A stretch of 64,000 nucleotides of DNA from contig SSNP01000044.1 of assembly GCA_006937955.1 (NCBI GenBank), positions 909,126 through 973,125 of the forward strand, read 5' to 3'. This stretch comes from Pachypanchax playfairii. Taxonomy: Eukaryota; Chordata; Actinopteri; Cyprinodontiformes; Aplocheilidae. Position 1 is the stretch's first letter; each line of letters begins with the position of its first letter. Shown one piece after another: positions 29,773-40,710 of the stretch. The position numbers and the translations under genes were made by a program. A model generated the notes under the pieces. That model did no database searches, had not been told where the DNA came from, and saw only the letters and a list, made by a program, of their open reading frames with translations.

Positions 29773-30129
29773 CTCCAAGATCTGCGTATTATACCACCAG
29801 GATTGTTTGTAAAATATGACCTGTACATCAAGAGGAGATGGAGGCAAGTGCAGTACATGGGGGAGCTCTTCTGGAAAAGATGGATACCAGAGTATGTACT
29901 TATGATGCAAGAAAGGCAACAATGGACGAAAAAAAGGAGAAGTTTCACCTCACGAAATATTGTTGTAATCGCTGATGCCACTGCTCCAAGAGGCTTCTGG
30001 ATGATGGGCAGAGTTCTGAACACCACAGCTGACTCCAGAGGGATGGTCCGCTCTGTAAAGGTCCAAACGAACACCAGCATCTTGGACAGACAGGTTACCA
30101 AGCTTTGTCTCCTGGAGGCTAACGAATGA
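29773..30129 (+). pseudogene. BEL/Pao pol C-terminal fragment
   Basis: The frame reads LQDLRIIPPGLFVKYD, then IKRRWRQVQYMGELFWKRWI, PEYVLMMQERQQW, NIVVIADATAPRGFW and VRSVKVQTNTSILDRQVTKL, ending in TGA at 30127. RRWRQVQYL...FWKRW and the PRG/VKLC block are hallmarks of the domain at the C-terminus of BEL/Pao polyproteins after integrase. Everything upstream is absent; the LTR insertion at 28124-29771 separates it from unrecognisable sequence. The BEL/Pao LTR region follows from about 30231. Confidence 0.88.
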
Positions 30130-30230
30130 CTGTGCATCTTGGATACCTGCACTCTTAACTTAATTTTCCATCTATTTGTTTCTTTCAGGCAGGAAATGCT
30201 GAAGATCCAAAGATTCTAGCTTAGTTATTA

Positions 30231-30630
30231 GGCTCGAGTCAGGAAATAGCTTCTTTGTGCTAATGCTAAGGTTAATTGCGGGTCGCAATTAAGGGCTGGG
30301 TTGTTGAAGCTATTTTGTCTATTTTAGGGTTAAGTTATAATCTAGTTTATTTTCTGTTTTGTGTGTTAAAGAATTTGTTTTGCATTATGCTTGTTTTTTT
30401 GTTTTTGCTAATTTAGTATATTGGTCAGGTGTGGGTGGTTTTTTTTGTATAAATAGGTGGGTGGAGCAGCGAGGGCTGCAAGGGAACATGGTTTTTTACC
30501 ACAGAGAGAGGATGCAAAATCTGTGCTGCTCTTGCTTCATGTGTGAATAAACCACCACCAAACGCATTTTTTGGCATGGACATTGCTTGATTTGAAGTTT
30601 TCACCACTGCGTAAAGCCTAACCCTTGACA
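30231..30630 (+). mobile_element. BEL/Pao 3' region and LTR
   Basis: Follows BEL/Pao pol. Contains GGGCTGGGTTGTTGAAGC (the LTR may begin at TGTTGAAG, 30302), a TATAAATAG box near 30448, an AATAAA at about 30545 and an end CCCTTGACA at 30630. Its 5' part matches 17979-18150 joined to 25992-26075, making it the uninterrupted relative of the Ty3 insertion site. Confidence 0.75.
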
Positions 30631-30977
30631 TAGCCCCAGTGGCCATTTGAAAGTATGGATTATTTGTTTGCTTAAGTTTTTATGGACAAATAGCCACTAC
30701 AATATGTAACCAGTGAGTTTATGATTATGGGATTGTTCATAACATCTGACAAGGTACAATGAGATTTGAAGCTTCTCTATACAGTGCACACATAACTTGA
30801 ACATACGTAAGTAAAAAAGTATAAAATTACAAATAACTATTCGTAAACAATGCAAAGGTTGTGCAAAAGTGACTGAGTGGTTGGATGTGCAGTTTGGGAG
30901 AAAACAATTAAACAGATGAGCGAGTGGGCAGTTAACAGGTAGTTTTGGTTGAAATAGTGCAAATCTGCTATGATATG

Positions 30978-32543
30978 TCAGTACAAAGTTCTTGGTAACT
31001 GTGTGATCGTGATATTTCCTGTGGCATGACGGTTCTTTTTAGTGTAAACTTGAGTTGAGTGTGGAGACAGCCCTTGGAAAGAAACTGTCTCTGAGTCTGT
31101 TTTGGCTGATATGGCTCTGTAGCGTCTGCCAGATGGCAGCAAGTTGAAGAGGTGAAAGCTGAGATGTGTGTAGTCCTTTATGATGCTTCTGGCTCTGCCT
31201 AGGCATCGGGAGTTATAGAGGGAGGTTAGGGTGGGTAGAGGGCAGCCAATAATCTTTTGTACGGCATTGACTACCCTCTGCAGTCTGTGCCTGTCAGCTC
31301 CTGTACAGCTTGAGTGCCACACTGACACAGCATAGGTCAGTAGGCTTTCTATGGCTGATCGGTAGAAGGACACCAGTAGGTCAGTGTTGAGTTGCTCTTT
31401 CCTGAGCACTCTCAGAAAATGGAGTCGCTGCTGCGCCTTCTTGACCAGAGCTGTGGTGTTGGTTTTCTAGGAGAGGTCAGCGGCGATGTGGACCCCCAGG
31501 AACTTGAAGGTCTCCACCTGCTCCACGCTTTCGCCATTGATGTACAGGGGGGCCGGGGTGGTTTTACTCCGTCTGAAGTCCAGGATGAGTCTCCTTAGTC
31601 TGGAGATGTTTAGCACCAGGTTGTTCAAGGCGCACCACTCACTGAGACTCTGGACCTCATCTCTGTAGGCCGTCTCATTCCCCTCTGTGATCATCCCTAC
31701 CACCGTTGAGTCATCTGCAGACTTCACAATGATGTTCTCAGGGTGTGTACAGAGAGTAGAGCAGTGGGCTCAATTCACACCCTTGTGGTGATCCGGTGCT
31801 GAGTGTGCAGGGGGATGAGAGGTGTGTACCAAGCTTCACCTGCTGGGGGCGGTTGATTAAAAATTCCTTTATCCAGGAGCAGGTGGTGGGTGGGAGTCCT
31901 GGGTTGGCCAACTTGGGGATGAGAATGTCTGGAATTATTGTGTTGAAGGCAGAGCTGTAGTCAATAAATAGCATCCTGACATAGCTCTCCTTTTTCTCCT
32001 GGTGGCTCAGTGCAGCATGGAGTGCGGTGGTTATTGCATCCTCTGTGGATCTGTTTGACTGGTATGCAAACTGGTGCGGGTCAAGCGTGGGAGGATGGCA
32101 AGCTCTGATGTGACTCAGCACTAGTTTCTCAAAGCACTTAGTGATGACTGGTGTGAGAGCAACTGGGCGAAAGTTGTTGAGGGTGGCTGTGGGTGACTTC
32201 TTGCGGACTGGAATGATGGTAGTTGATTTTAGGCAGGCTGGGATGGTGGCTTGTTCCAGTGACAGATTGAAGATGTCAGTGAAGGCTGGAGCTAGCTGGT
32301 CAGCGGATGCCTTGAGTACTCTCCCTGGTACTCCATCAGGTCCTGTGGCCTTCCTGGGGTTGATGGTGCGGAGCACGTCTCACGTCTTCCAGCTCCACAG
32401 TGAGTGGGGGGTTGTCTGAGGTTGGTGTGGGTTGTGGTGGGGGTTGGAGTGGTGTGGCTGGCTTCTGAGTTTAGGTCTGCCAGTGCTGCATCTGAGACCC
32501 CAGGCATCACTACAGATCCTTTGTAGTTGGTAAGAGACTGTAT
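30978..32543 (-). pseudogene. Rex1-like reverse transcriptase and C-terminal region
   Basis: The minus-strand frame from 32376 shows INPRKATGPDGVPGRVLKAS, FRPVALTPVITKCFEKLV, MLFIDYSSAFNTIIP (motif A) and GSPQGCELSPLLYSLYTP (motif B), then a stop/frameshift near 31738. The next block has VKSADDSTVVGMI, so the active-site box is SADD rather than the usual FADD. Thumb motifs FKFLGVHIAADLS, FYRSAIESLLTYAVSVW and LFNLLPSGRRYR follow in further frames. Several lesions make it inactive. Confidence 0.88.
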
Positions 32544-33166
32544 TGCCCCTTTTCCACCGACAAATCGGCACGGCGCGCTTGAGAGCGGTACAGTATAGCG
32601 CGGATCAACCCGCTTCAGTGGGTGTAAACATAAAGCAGACGTAAGTGGGGATAGGGGCGTGCCCATCTGGCTATGAAAAGTGGCGCGCAAAAGTCTTTGT
32701 CCGCGACGTCACGGTGAAAAACAACAACAATGGCGGATATACGTGTGTTTTTGTACTTTGCACTCTGTCTGTGGTTCATTTTGGTTGGTTTGATTTTTGG
32801 TTCTTGTGGAGGAAGTCGCCATTGTCCAAAGTCAATTGTATTTTAAAATTAAATATTTATATGGTTGCTGGGAGTTTTTTTTTAAAGACTTTTGCGGGAG
32901 CGCTTCTATATCACACCACGTGGACACCACACACAGCCGGGCCAATCAGGGGCTACCACTACGTAGTAGTCGTGTCACTGGTAGCAGTTTACTGGACCAA
33001 TCAGTAGACAGGTGGGCGTGTGGGCCCGCTTTGGGCCACTTCAACCACCAAGGAGGTGGTCTGAAAAAAATGACGCAGTTTAGACCCGAGAAAGGCGGTG
33101 GAAAAGGGTCCGCAGGGGGCTAAAGTAAACCGAGCCGCACCGTGTTCTGTCGGTGGAAAAGCGGCA
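32544..33166 (+). mobile_element. TGCC-ended non-autonomous DNA element, copy B
   Basis: 623 bp, TGCCCCTTTTCCACCGACAA at the left and TGTCGGTGGAAAAGCGGCA at the right, flanked by TAT at 32541-32543 and 33167-33169. It interrupts the Rex1-like ORF between WKNI and QSLTNYKG codons. Confidence 0.9.
32730..32846 (+). CDS. 38-codon hydrophobic mini-ORF in element copy B
   Basis: ATG in a CAACAACAATGG context, opening MADIRVFLYFALCLWFILVG and closing PKSIVF-stop. It is the same small hydrophobic frame as in copies A and D. Function unknown; translation unproven. Confidence 0.3.
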   Translation: MADIRVFLYFALCLWFILVGLIFGSCGGSRHCPKSIVF

Positions 33167-34524
33167 TATGTTCTTCCACACCTGTCGGGGGTTGTTGAGT
33201 TGCCCTTCTATCTTCTCCTTGTAGTCTGCTTTGGCGGTCTTGATGCCTTTCCTCAGGTTGGCTCGAGCTGTGCTGTAGAGTGCTCTGTCACCAGATCTGA
33301 AGGCTGCATCATGGTCCCGGAGGAGCGAGCGGACCTGGCTGGTCATCCACGGCTTCTGGTTTGGGTACACCTGAATAGTCTTTTCCACAGTGACCATCCC
33401 CACGCAGTCATTGATGTAGGATAGTACAGTGCCTGTGAATGTAGCCAGGTCTTCATGCTGGAATGTCTCCCACTGTGTCCGTTCAAAGCAGTCCTGGAGT
33501 CGGGGGAGGGCATTGTCAGGCCAGGTGATGATGGTCTGTCATTGGGGCTTTGTTTGTTGGCTGAGGGGGGTGTATGCAGGGGGTAGGAGGATAGAGAGGT
33601 GGTCTGATCGGCCCAGGTGGGGGAGGGGTATGGCTTTGTAAGCATTCTTGAGGTTAGAGTAAACATGGTCCAAAGTTTTAACTTCCCTGGTTAAGCATTT
33701 CAAGTGCTGAAGAAATTTTGGTAAAACAGTCCTGAGGTCTGCCTTATTGAAATCACCTGCGTTGATGTGCACACCGTTAGTGTAGGCACACTGGTGATTG
33801 TTTATGGTGTCAAGCAGCAGAGAGAGAGCGGTGCTTACATTAGCGTACGGTGGTATGTAAACGGCGGTCACAGCAACAGCAGTTAGCTCTCTGGATAGGA
33901 AGAAGGGTCTGCATCTCACCGACATGAATTCTAGGTCCGGAGAACAATGTCTGCCCAATACAGTACTATTGTTACACCAACCTTCATTCACATAGATGCA
34001 AAGTCCGCCGCCTCTTTTCTTCCCGGAGTGATTAGTTCTGTCGGCTCTGTGTAGCGTGCGGCCTGCTAGCTGCACGGTAGCGTCGGGTATTAGCGGATGT
34101 ATCCAGGTCTCTGTGATGATTAATTGATTGTATTGATTGTACAGCATTCACGAACGTAGCGATTTCCAGCCAGCTGTAATAATTAATCGTCCGTCTTGTT
34201 TACCATGGATCTGGCGTTGGAGAGGTAGACACTTGGTAGAGGAGGTTTGAGTGGCTGTTTCCTCAGCCTGGTCAGCAGACCAGCTCTGCAGCCGCGCTTT
34301 TGCTTCCTCTCGCGACGCCGCCTTCTCTGCCTTCCAGACCCGATGACAATCCACGGAGACCCTGCTGGTCTTGCAAGCTCATCAGGAATGTTGTGGGTGC
34401 GATAAAAGTCACTGCAAACAGTCATTTTCTGTTGAAAACCGATGTCCAGTAAGTCCATACGGTAATAGTGGTAATCTGAGTCTGGTACTGACAAACAACA
34501 TGCAAAAATACACACGAAAAACAT
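33167..34524 (-). pseudogene. Rex1-like AP endonuclease and linker
   Basis: The N-terminal block (34524-34183) carries a basic run RQRRRRRERKQKRGCRAGLL and VYLSNARSMVNKTDD. After a frame change, LIITETWIHP (catalytic Glu), GGGLCIYVN, NAGDFNKAD and LGRSDHLSIL give the endonuclease signature. A stop follows near 33537, then the linker TIQVYPNQKPWMTSQVRSLL to WKNI at the element B junction. The protein would nick target DNA to prime reverse transcription. Confidence 0.85.
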
Positions 34525-34680
34525 GAAAAACGTTTACCGATGGAAAGAGCTCGAAGCCGCTGCAATTGCTTGTGCCGCTATCTTGCAAAATAACCAATGT
34601 TGCAGTTAAAATTCATTAATATTCACATTGTCCTTCATTCTCTATGATAGTTTTACAATGCACATTGTGTTGTTTCTCAG

Positions 34681-34821
34681 ATGCCTTTGCTTATATTTGA
34701 GGCTGTGCTTCAAGAGGTGGTGTCACCTGAGGGAGATGCAGCTTTCTTCACCTTGTCTTTGACCTGCAAAAAATTTCAATCAATTGTGTCTGATCCACTT
34801 TTCAGGAAGAAGGCCTGGACG
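34681..34821 (+). CDS. Candidate host-gene exon, F-box-like
   Basis: A 141-bp stretch (47 codons, no stop) is bounded by TTGTTTCTCAG on the left and G/GTAATG on the right, a good acceptor and donor. It translates MPLLIFEAVLQEVVSPEGDA, FFTLSLTCKKFQSIVSDPLF and RKKAW. The LP..IFE.VL pattern, TCKKF and DPLFRKKAW resemble an F-box motif, which recruits substrates to SCF ubiquitin ligases. No neighbouring exon was identified in the window, so it may be a lone exon of a large-intron gene, a pseudo-exon or a captured fragment. Confidence 0.45.
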
Positions 34822-35236
34822 GTAATGACCTATGACTTTTGTTTTGTCAAATGAGGATTAACCTACATAAACTTGTTTTAATCAATTATCGGGTGAGATC
34901 AACTGGACAAAGTTCTGTACGTCATTGAAGATTGAAAACAGAGTTCCCTTTGTGGTCTGGGAATGTTCTTAAGGCAAGCAACAATACAAAGACTGCGTGG
35001 GGTTCGCTTTAAAAATATTTCCAGTGGTTACATTTGTTTAAAAATGTTATGTCTTCAGAAAAAAAAAATAGTTAAAAAAACAATAAAAAAATGGGGGCAT
35101 AAACCCTTGGATTTTGTCATTTACATTTTTATTTTGTTTAAAAGGTGTTATTTTAACATTCAAGCTGTTAAGCTACTCTCAACAATATGCCAAGGATTTA
35201 GTTACACAGATGCCCAAACCCAATAATGCTCCATTA
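34822..35236. other. Unassigned sequence
   Basis: AT-rich; would be intronic if the exon at 34681-34821 is real. No other feature recognised. Confidence 0.4.
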
Positions 35237-35510
35237 CAATTTGATATTTCAGGGCCAATAATACACTGATTAACAACAATGTGGACAAAAAAAGAAAAAT
35301 TAGCAGAAAGACTGAAATAATGTTCAGGAAAAATTGTAGATGACAGTCGGTCTGGATTTATATAAGGAATTTATTTATATAAGGTACCAAAAAGTTGATT
35401 AAAAGGATGACATAACTGAAAACACCTATATTTTGTTTATTGATATCTAGAAACACTTTGATACTGTAAAACAATTCTTATTGGATGTTTTGGATTTTTT
35501 TTTTAGATTT
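35237..35510 (+). pseudogene. L1-like reverse transcriptase relic
   Basis: Heavily decayed plus-strand code around 35250-35500 recalls the L1-type order: a PIxLLNNDV-like stretch near 35260, a DSRSGFI block (35340-35365, the D-QSGF motif) and FVYW...ETL...TVK-like residues near 35440 where motif A (FD..KAFD) belongs. Stops are frequent. Assignment rests on motif order only. Confidence 0.45.
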
Positions 35511-35809
35511 TTGTCAGAGCTTAAAAAAATTAAAATAAATAAATGATTAAAGCTGGTTGTTTTTTTTGGGAGGAACCCATCTGAGATTGATGAAGGGTGA
35601 GTTTCAGATAAATAATAAATTGAATCAATGCTTTCTTTGAAGTATCAAATAGCAATTTAAGTTTAAAGTGGGTAATATCACATTAGCAAAAATTTAAAAA
35701 TAGCCTATGTAGAACCCTTTGATAAAAAAGGAGCAATTATGTTTCCTAACTCTTGACGTCTCCTTATGACAAAAGGGGGGTTTCAGTCATCAGAGGCTAC
35801 ATTCAAGAT
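35511..35809. other. Unassigned sequence
   Basis: AT-rich, no recognised feature; possibly further decay of the L1-like relic. Confidence 0.4.
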
Positions 35810-36195
35810 GAAATGGATATAAACTGATACAAACCCCTTTTCCCTAGATGTCTTATAATTATATAACAAATTTGATCTTTACCCAGGGCAGTGTTACCAG
35901 ATTTATTAATTGCTCTTTCAAGAGCTCCCAAATTAAAAGGGTAATTAATTGGATGCTCCTCCGTAACATTAGCATTTTGTAAAACTTGAATGAACTGTTT
36001 GTGTGTGTTATCGCTCCTCCTCTTCCCCTCTTCAGACAAATTTCCGGAACCATGTACCTGAACAAAATCTTCACACATCATCTCTTCTTTTTCTAAGTCT
36101 GTAACCGCTTGTTTGTGCAGATCGGGGATCAGAGCAGGCTTGGTGAGGAATATAGTCGACCTCAGCATCGGAGCGCACACGGGTGGGTTTACAAG
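35810..36195 (-). pseudogene. Nimb-like ORF2 linker to RT start
   Basis: The frame reads DLHKQAVTDLEKEEMMCEDF, FIQVLQNANVTEEHPINYPF, NLGALERAINKSGNTALGKD and QICYIIIRHLGKRGL. The N(TA)LGKDQICY-like block is RT motif 0/1 (usual PGKDG). Sequence similarity then stops. Catalytic motifs are absent. Confidence 0.7.
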
Positions 36196-36262
36196 CCTGG
36201 CACCCAGATGGCTGAAGGCTTTGTGCTGTGTTATGCTGTTCATGTTCCATATCCCACCTTTA
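36196..36262. repeat. Dispersed 70-bp repeat shared with 9043-9113
   Basis: CCTGGCACCCAGATGGCTGA and following bases match 9043-9113. Here it lies between the Nimb endonuclease and linker blocks. Confidence 0.75.
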
Positions 36263-37040
36263 ATTCATCAATATCAAGTTCTAACTCCATTTCTCCCACT
36301 GCTGACTCACTCAACTCTTTAAACTTATCCAAATCTGCCTTCCCAAACACCCACCTCCTTCCTCCTTGTCCAGCTACTCTTTCCTTCTTAATCAGAATTG
36401 TTGTGACAACCAGATGATGATCACTTCCTATTGTATTCTCCGACCACACGTCCCATTTACTTGTGCCAGCTAGTATAATTGACACCAGTGTGAGATCCAA
36501 CCTGGATTCCTGCCCCGTGTGAGCATCAAACCTTGTTCCCCTTCCATCATTTAGACACCTCATTTTTCTCCTCTATCTAAGCCTCTATTACCTGCCCATT
36601 TGCATCCACCCTCTCCCCACTCCATAGTGTACAATGAGCATTAAAATCCCCACACCACACCACCTGTCTTTCCTGAGCCTGAATATTCAGTAACCTCTCC
36701 AATTCCAATCTTCAACATGGATTGTAAAAATTTATAACCACCAGTTCCTTTCCCCTATACCACACCCCAACTACTAAATACTCATGCACCCCATCCTTCC
36801 TAAGTACTTTATATGGCATACCCTTCCTTAATGAAAGTAGCACATCCTCCACCATTCTCATACTGTCTATCCTGTCTCACACTCATATATCCATGTACCA
36901 CAAATCCAAATGAGGCTTTAGCCAGGTTTCCTGTCTGCATATGATCTCAGGTTTTACCACCAATCCATTCAGAAAATACTTAAATTCCTGTCCATTTGAA
37001 ATAAGAGACCTTGCATTTCATTGTAAAATTAATATTATTA
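36240..37040 (-). pseudogene. Nimb-like AP endonuclease
   Basis: On the minus strand, in broken frames, a QETWLKP motif (catalytic Glu, about 36920), VWYRGKELVVINFYNP, CGDFNAH (about 36645) and TRFDAHTGQESRLDLTLVS, then TIGSDHHLVV (the SDH motif, about 36420). All endonuclease signature boxes are present in order but interrupted by stops and frameshifts. It would nick genomic DNA to start retrotransposition. Confidence 0.78.
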
Positions 37041-37049
37041 TTAATGTTA

Positions 37050-38826
37050 CTACCCACATGATTCTTGTTTGGCCTGTAGTTCATCCCTGACCTCTTCCCA
37101 TGCTAAACCTGACAGACCTAGATGATGCACAGTTGCTTTAACTATGAACTGTATCTTTTGAGTCTTAGACTCCACCCCCACTGTGCTATTGATAACCCCT
37201 GCAATAAATGTAACAATCTTCCTCTTTTCCATTATAAGCTGCTCCTCTGTAACTCCACTTTCCTTCATATCAGGCCTACCTGGATACCCATTTGTTTCTG
37301 GCGCCTTCACCTTCTTCATTGCCTCAGCAAAACTCAATTTCTGTTCCACTCTTTTCCTTTGAATCTCAACTTGTTGTTTGAGCACCTTACATCCCCAATA
37401 AGCTGCAATATAATTTTCACCACAGTTGCAACACTTTGGTTGAACTCCTGTACCACACTTTCCATACTCATGGTTTCCACCACATCTTGCACATCTTTGC
37501 TTCTGATTACATGACCAGGCCACAAGACCAAACTTTTGGCAGTTACAGCATCGGATTGGTTTTGGCACATACTCTCTGAAAAAGTAACACATATAACCAA
37601 TCATTACTTTCCCTTGCAGAACATCACCTTCAAACTCAAGCACCACTGTTTCTGTGTCTTTCCTGACTCCATCCACCCATGACTTAATTCGGTAGGCACT
37701 AATGCCGCTTTTCCACCGACAGAACACGGTGCGGCTCGGTTCCCTTTAGCCCCCTGCGGACCCTTTTCCACCGCCTTTCTCGGGTCTAAACTGCGTCATT
37801 CCGCGCCAACCCGGCCTCTTTTTTCTGACCACCTCCTCGGTGGTCCGAAGCGGCCCAAAGCGGGCCCACACGCCCACATGTCTACTGATTGGTCCAGTAA
37901 ACTGCTACCAGTGACACGACTACTACGTATGGTAGCCCCTGATTGGCCCGGCTGTGTGTGGTGTTCACGTGGTGTGATATAGAAGCGCTCCCGCAAAAGT
38001 CTTTAAAAAAAAACTCCCAGCAACCATATAAATATTTAATTTTAAAATACAATGACTTTGGACAATGGCGACTTCCTCCACAAGAACCAAAAATCAAACC
38101 AACCAAAATGAACCACAGACAGAGTGCAAAGTACAAAAACACACGTATATCCGCCATTGTTGTTGTTGTTTTTCACGCACCGTGACGTCGCGGACAAAGA
38201 CTTTTGCGCGCCACTTTTCATAGCCAGATGGCCACGCCCCTATCCCCACTTACGTCCGCTTTATGTTTCCACCCACTGAAGCGGGTTGATCCGCGCTATA
38301 CTGTACCGCTCTCAAGCGCGCCGTGCCGATTTGTCGGTGGAAAAGGGGCATAAGGGTTCTACCTCACTTCAAGTTGTTTTTTATTTCCTCAATATTCAAG
38401 TTAATAGCCACTCTCAAAATAACACCTTTACGCCCCTTTCCGACCCCATCACCCCCTCCCCCAACTTTATTTGCATTCCCTATCTTAATACCATTTATCT
38501 CCTTCAGGCTTAACCTGATCAGGAGTTGCACAACCAATCATTAAATTCCCATCCTGTAATACTTTAGCAAACTATATATTCCCAATCACATAATTTTATG
38601 TCTTTGTTAATTTAAGTGGATTGATCCAACTCACTCCTCCTGACTTCTGCCCAAACCGAACAAGGCATTTAACACAATGCTGTCCCTCTCTATCAGAATC
38701 CTCAGAATTGCTACTTTTCTTTCTCTTTTCTCCACGGTTTTTCCCAACTCTTTGCCATTCTTGAGCTTCCTGTTGTTCTACCTCTCACTCTTCCCTACTG
38801 TCATAATCTTTCTCTGATCCATTCAT
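37050..38826 (-). pseudogene. Nimb-like LINE ORF1 with three CCHC knuckles, interrupted
   Basis: ORF1 proteins bind element RNA. The downstream block (37702-37050) reads SYRIKSWVDGV-like sequence, REYVPKPIRCCNCQKFG, SCNQKQRCARCGGNHEYGKC and QPKCCNCGENYIAAYWGC, that is three CCHC-type zinc knuckles, then a basic helix QQVEIQRKRVEQKLSFAEAM. The upstream block (38351 to about 38826, with stops) includes HCVKCLVRFGQKSGG and LRVAINLNIEEIKNNL. Copy C (37703-38350) with duplicated TAA separates them. The second knuckle is followed by normal spacing; the first lacks the usual His (FGLVAWSC). Confidence 0.8.
37703..38350 (-). mobile_element. TGCC-ended non-autonomous DNA element, copy C
   Basis: 648 bp from TGCCGCTTTTCCACCGACAG to TGTCGGTGGAAAAGGGGCA, flanked by TAA (37700-37702 and 38351-38353). 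Same orientation as copy A. It lies in Nimb ORF1. The 38-codon mini-ORF frame (ATG at 38157, minus) is altered at its end by a one-base deletion. Confidence 0.92.
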
Positions 38827-39269
38827 GGTGCAGCTGTGCCTCACCGCCGTTTACTCTTCCCCCTGCTGAAGAGCCTTCCATATTATCAACAGGCAGCGAT
38901 CCCTCAAACAGTTCAAAATCAGCACCGATTTTCTTTCTCCTCAAAACACTTCCACCTCTCTCTCGTAACAAAGTCTCGTCCTCTTCTTCTTCTTCTGTTT
39001 TTTTGGAGGTTGGCAACCAACAATCTGATGCATTACTGCCACTACTGGCTTGGAGTGTGGACCAAAATGACTCAAAAAAAACAAAAAAACAAAGCTGTAT
39101 CCTTTCGTACAAATTAGATTTAAAAATTTAAAAAAATGACACAAACACATTTCCAGCTGTGCCAAAAACACGTTTACCAAAACTCTACTGGTTAAATACT
39201 GTAAGTACTACATACTAAAGTAAAAAACAAACCTGAAGCTGAAGAAACAGAAAAAAACGCAAACCTGAG

Positions 39270-39545
39270 TGACAAAGGAAGAGACAGAGAGATAGAGAGC
39301 GCGCTGTTCTCTTCTCAGTGTTGCGTGTGTGAGTGAGCAAAGCGGCACGCAACACAATAAATCAGTATGTGTGTAAAGGAGGGGCGCTGTAACAGAACAC
39401 AGACACAGTCAGCTACCCAATTTTATTCAACCCGAACACAGATAATAAGACGTATTTATTCGTATCATATCCGTAATCTGCAAAAGTGCTTTATCCGTAC
39501 TGGATACTCGGCTGAAACGAGCTCATCCCAAGTTTCCTCACAGTG
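39270..39545. mobile_element. Possible non-autonomous hAT-like repeat (inverted relative of 9940)
   Basis: Contains TTATTCGTATCATATCCGTA, a TCTGCAAAAGTGCTTTATCC block and ACTCGGCTGAAACGAGC, matching in reverse the 9940-10050 sequence. Ends not defined. Confidence 0.4.
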
Positions 39546-39599
39546 TGGTCAAGCCAGTTGTTCATTTGTTTATTTATTCAGTTGTTTATTTATTGAGTT

Positions 39600-39764
39600 T
39601 TTAATTTAAAGATCTAAATAGCATTTATGGTGGTGGGGGGTAGCAGGGAGTTGGGGTGTGAATTGTTGTTTTTGTGTTTGATTGTCTGTTTTTAAGTCCA
39701 TTTACTATGTGAAGCACTTTGTGTTGCATAGAGAATGAAAAGTGCAATACAAATAAAGATTGAC

Positions 39765-39811
<47 letters not shown>

Positions 39812-39812
39812 C

Positions 39813-39911
<99 letters not shown>
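39600..39911 (+). mobile_element. 3' end of a LINE/SINE-type retroposon with (ATTG)n tail
   Basis: GTGAAGCACTTTGTGTTGC, then a GCACTTT (39714-39720)/AAAGTGC (39739-39745) stem, then AATACAAATAAAGATTG and a 150-bp ATTG microsatellite (39760-39911). Only the 3' portion is recognisable. Confidence 0.7.
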
Positions 39912-40593
39912 CAATGTGTTGAGGAAGTACCTGTTTTGTTGCCAAGTTTTATTTGCATAGAACAAGAACACAGTCAGTTACTTTTTGGAACAAGTAGTGA
40001 GTAATTATAACTAATTACTTTTAAAAGTAACGTTCCCAACACTGATCACATGTGAGGCTGCAAGATTGCCAAGTCTTCATGACAAGCAGTTGGAATTCGA
40101 CAACGACAAGCAGCGAACAGTAGCAGATCTGTGGACTTAATGGAAGCCATTAAAAGAAGCAGCCCTGTGGTAACTTGTAGTAAACCTAAGAAACCACGAC
40201 ATAATTCCCCAAAACTGAACAAATACAAGAGAAACAAAACGAGGATCTACATTGGAACTGGCAACCCAGCAGAAAAATCAGGAAGGGGAGGGGGTGAGAG
40301 GCAGAGAGCGGATGGGTTTGTTTTTCTACACAAACTGCGGACTCCTATTTGACCACAAGGTCTAATTGTTCCATATTGCACCTTTAAAGATATTATTAAT
40401 AAATCTACTAAATTCCTTCTAGTACACAATGACACAATGACAAATTAAGTTGTTTTATAAATGAAATGTTCAAAAGTAAAAAGAAATTTGCAGACATTTT
40501 AAGACCGATCTTTCTTTATAAGCCAGAAATGAACATTGTTCTGGTAATACGATGAACAATAATGCTTAAATAGATAGTATGAATGTAGGTATT
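39912..40593. other. Unassigned sequence
   Basis: No gene recognised. The phrase AATTGTTCCATATTGCACCTTT near 40370 resembles a recurrent terminus in fish repeats, but no partner end was found. Confidence 0.4.
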
Positions 40594-40659
40594 TGATCTA
40601 ATCTAATCTAATCTAATCTAATCTAATCTAATCTAATCTAATCTAATCTAATCTAATCA
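40594..40659. repeat. (AATCT)n microsatellite
   Basis: Thirteen tandem pentanucleotide units. Confidence 0.97.
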
Positions 40660-40710
40660 TAAACAAGTTAATGCATATACTCTGTTATACCTTGACATTG
40701 ATGTAGAGTG

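Larger units (their letters stand above)
30720..34570 (-). mobile_element. Rex1/Babar-like LINE, minus strand, split by element copy B
   Basis: Reading leftwards from about 34570: basic 5' coding block, endonuclease, linker, (element copy B at 32544-33166), RT, thumb/C-terminal region with stop at 30978, then a 3' UTR. Coverage is close to full length but several frameshifts and stops are present. A shorter relative of its RT is at 46610-47184. Confidence 0.85.
35810..39115 (-). mobile_element. Nimb/I-group LINE, minus strand, 3'-truncated, split by copy C
   Basis: Reading leftwards: ORF1 with CCHC knuckles (38826 to 37050, interrupted by copy C), AP endonuclease (about 37040-36240) and the linker up to the start of RT (to about 35810). 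The RT core and 3' end are missing, so this is unusual for a LINE, which normally loses its 5' end. Confidence 0.8.

Noticed and set aside
39760..39911. Regular ATTG repeats with constant spacing, first glance like an array
   Set aside because: Pure 4-bp microsatellite with no spacers; not a CRISPR array and the DNA is eukaryotic.
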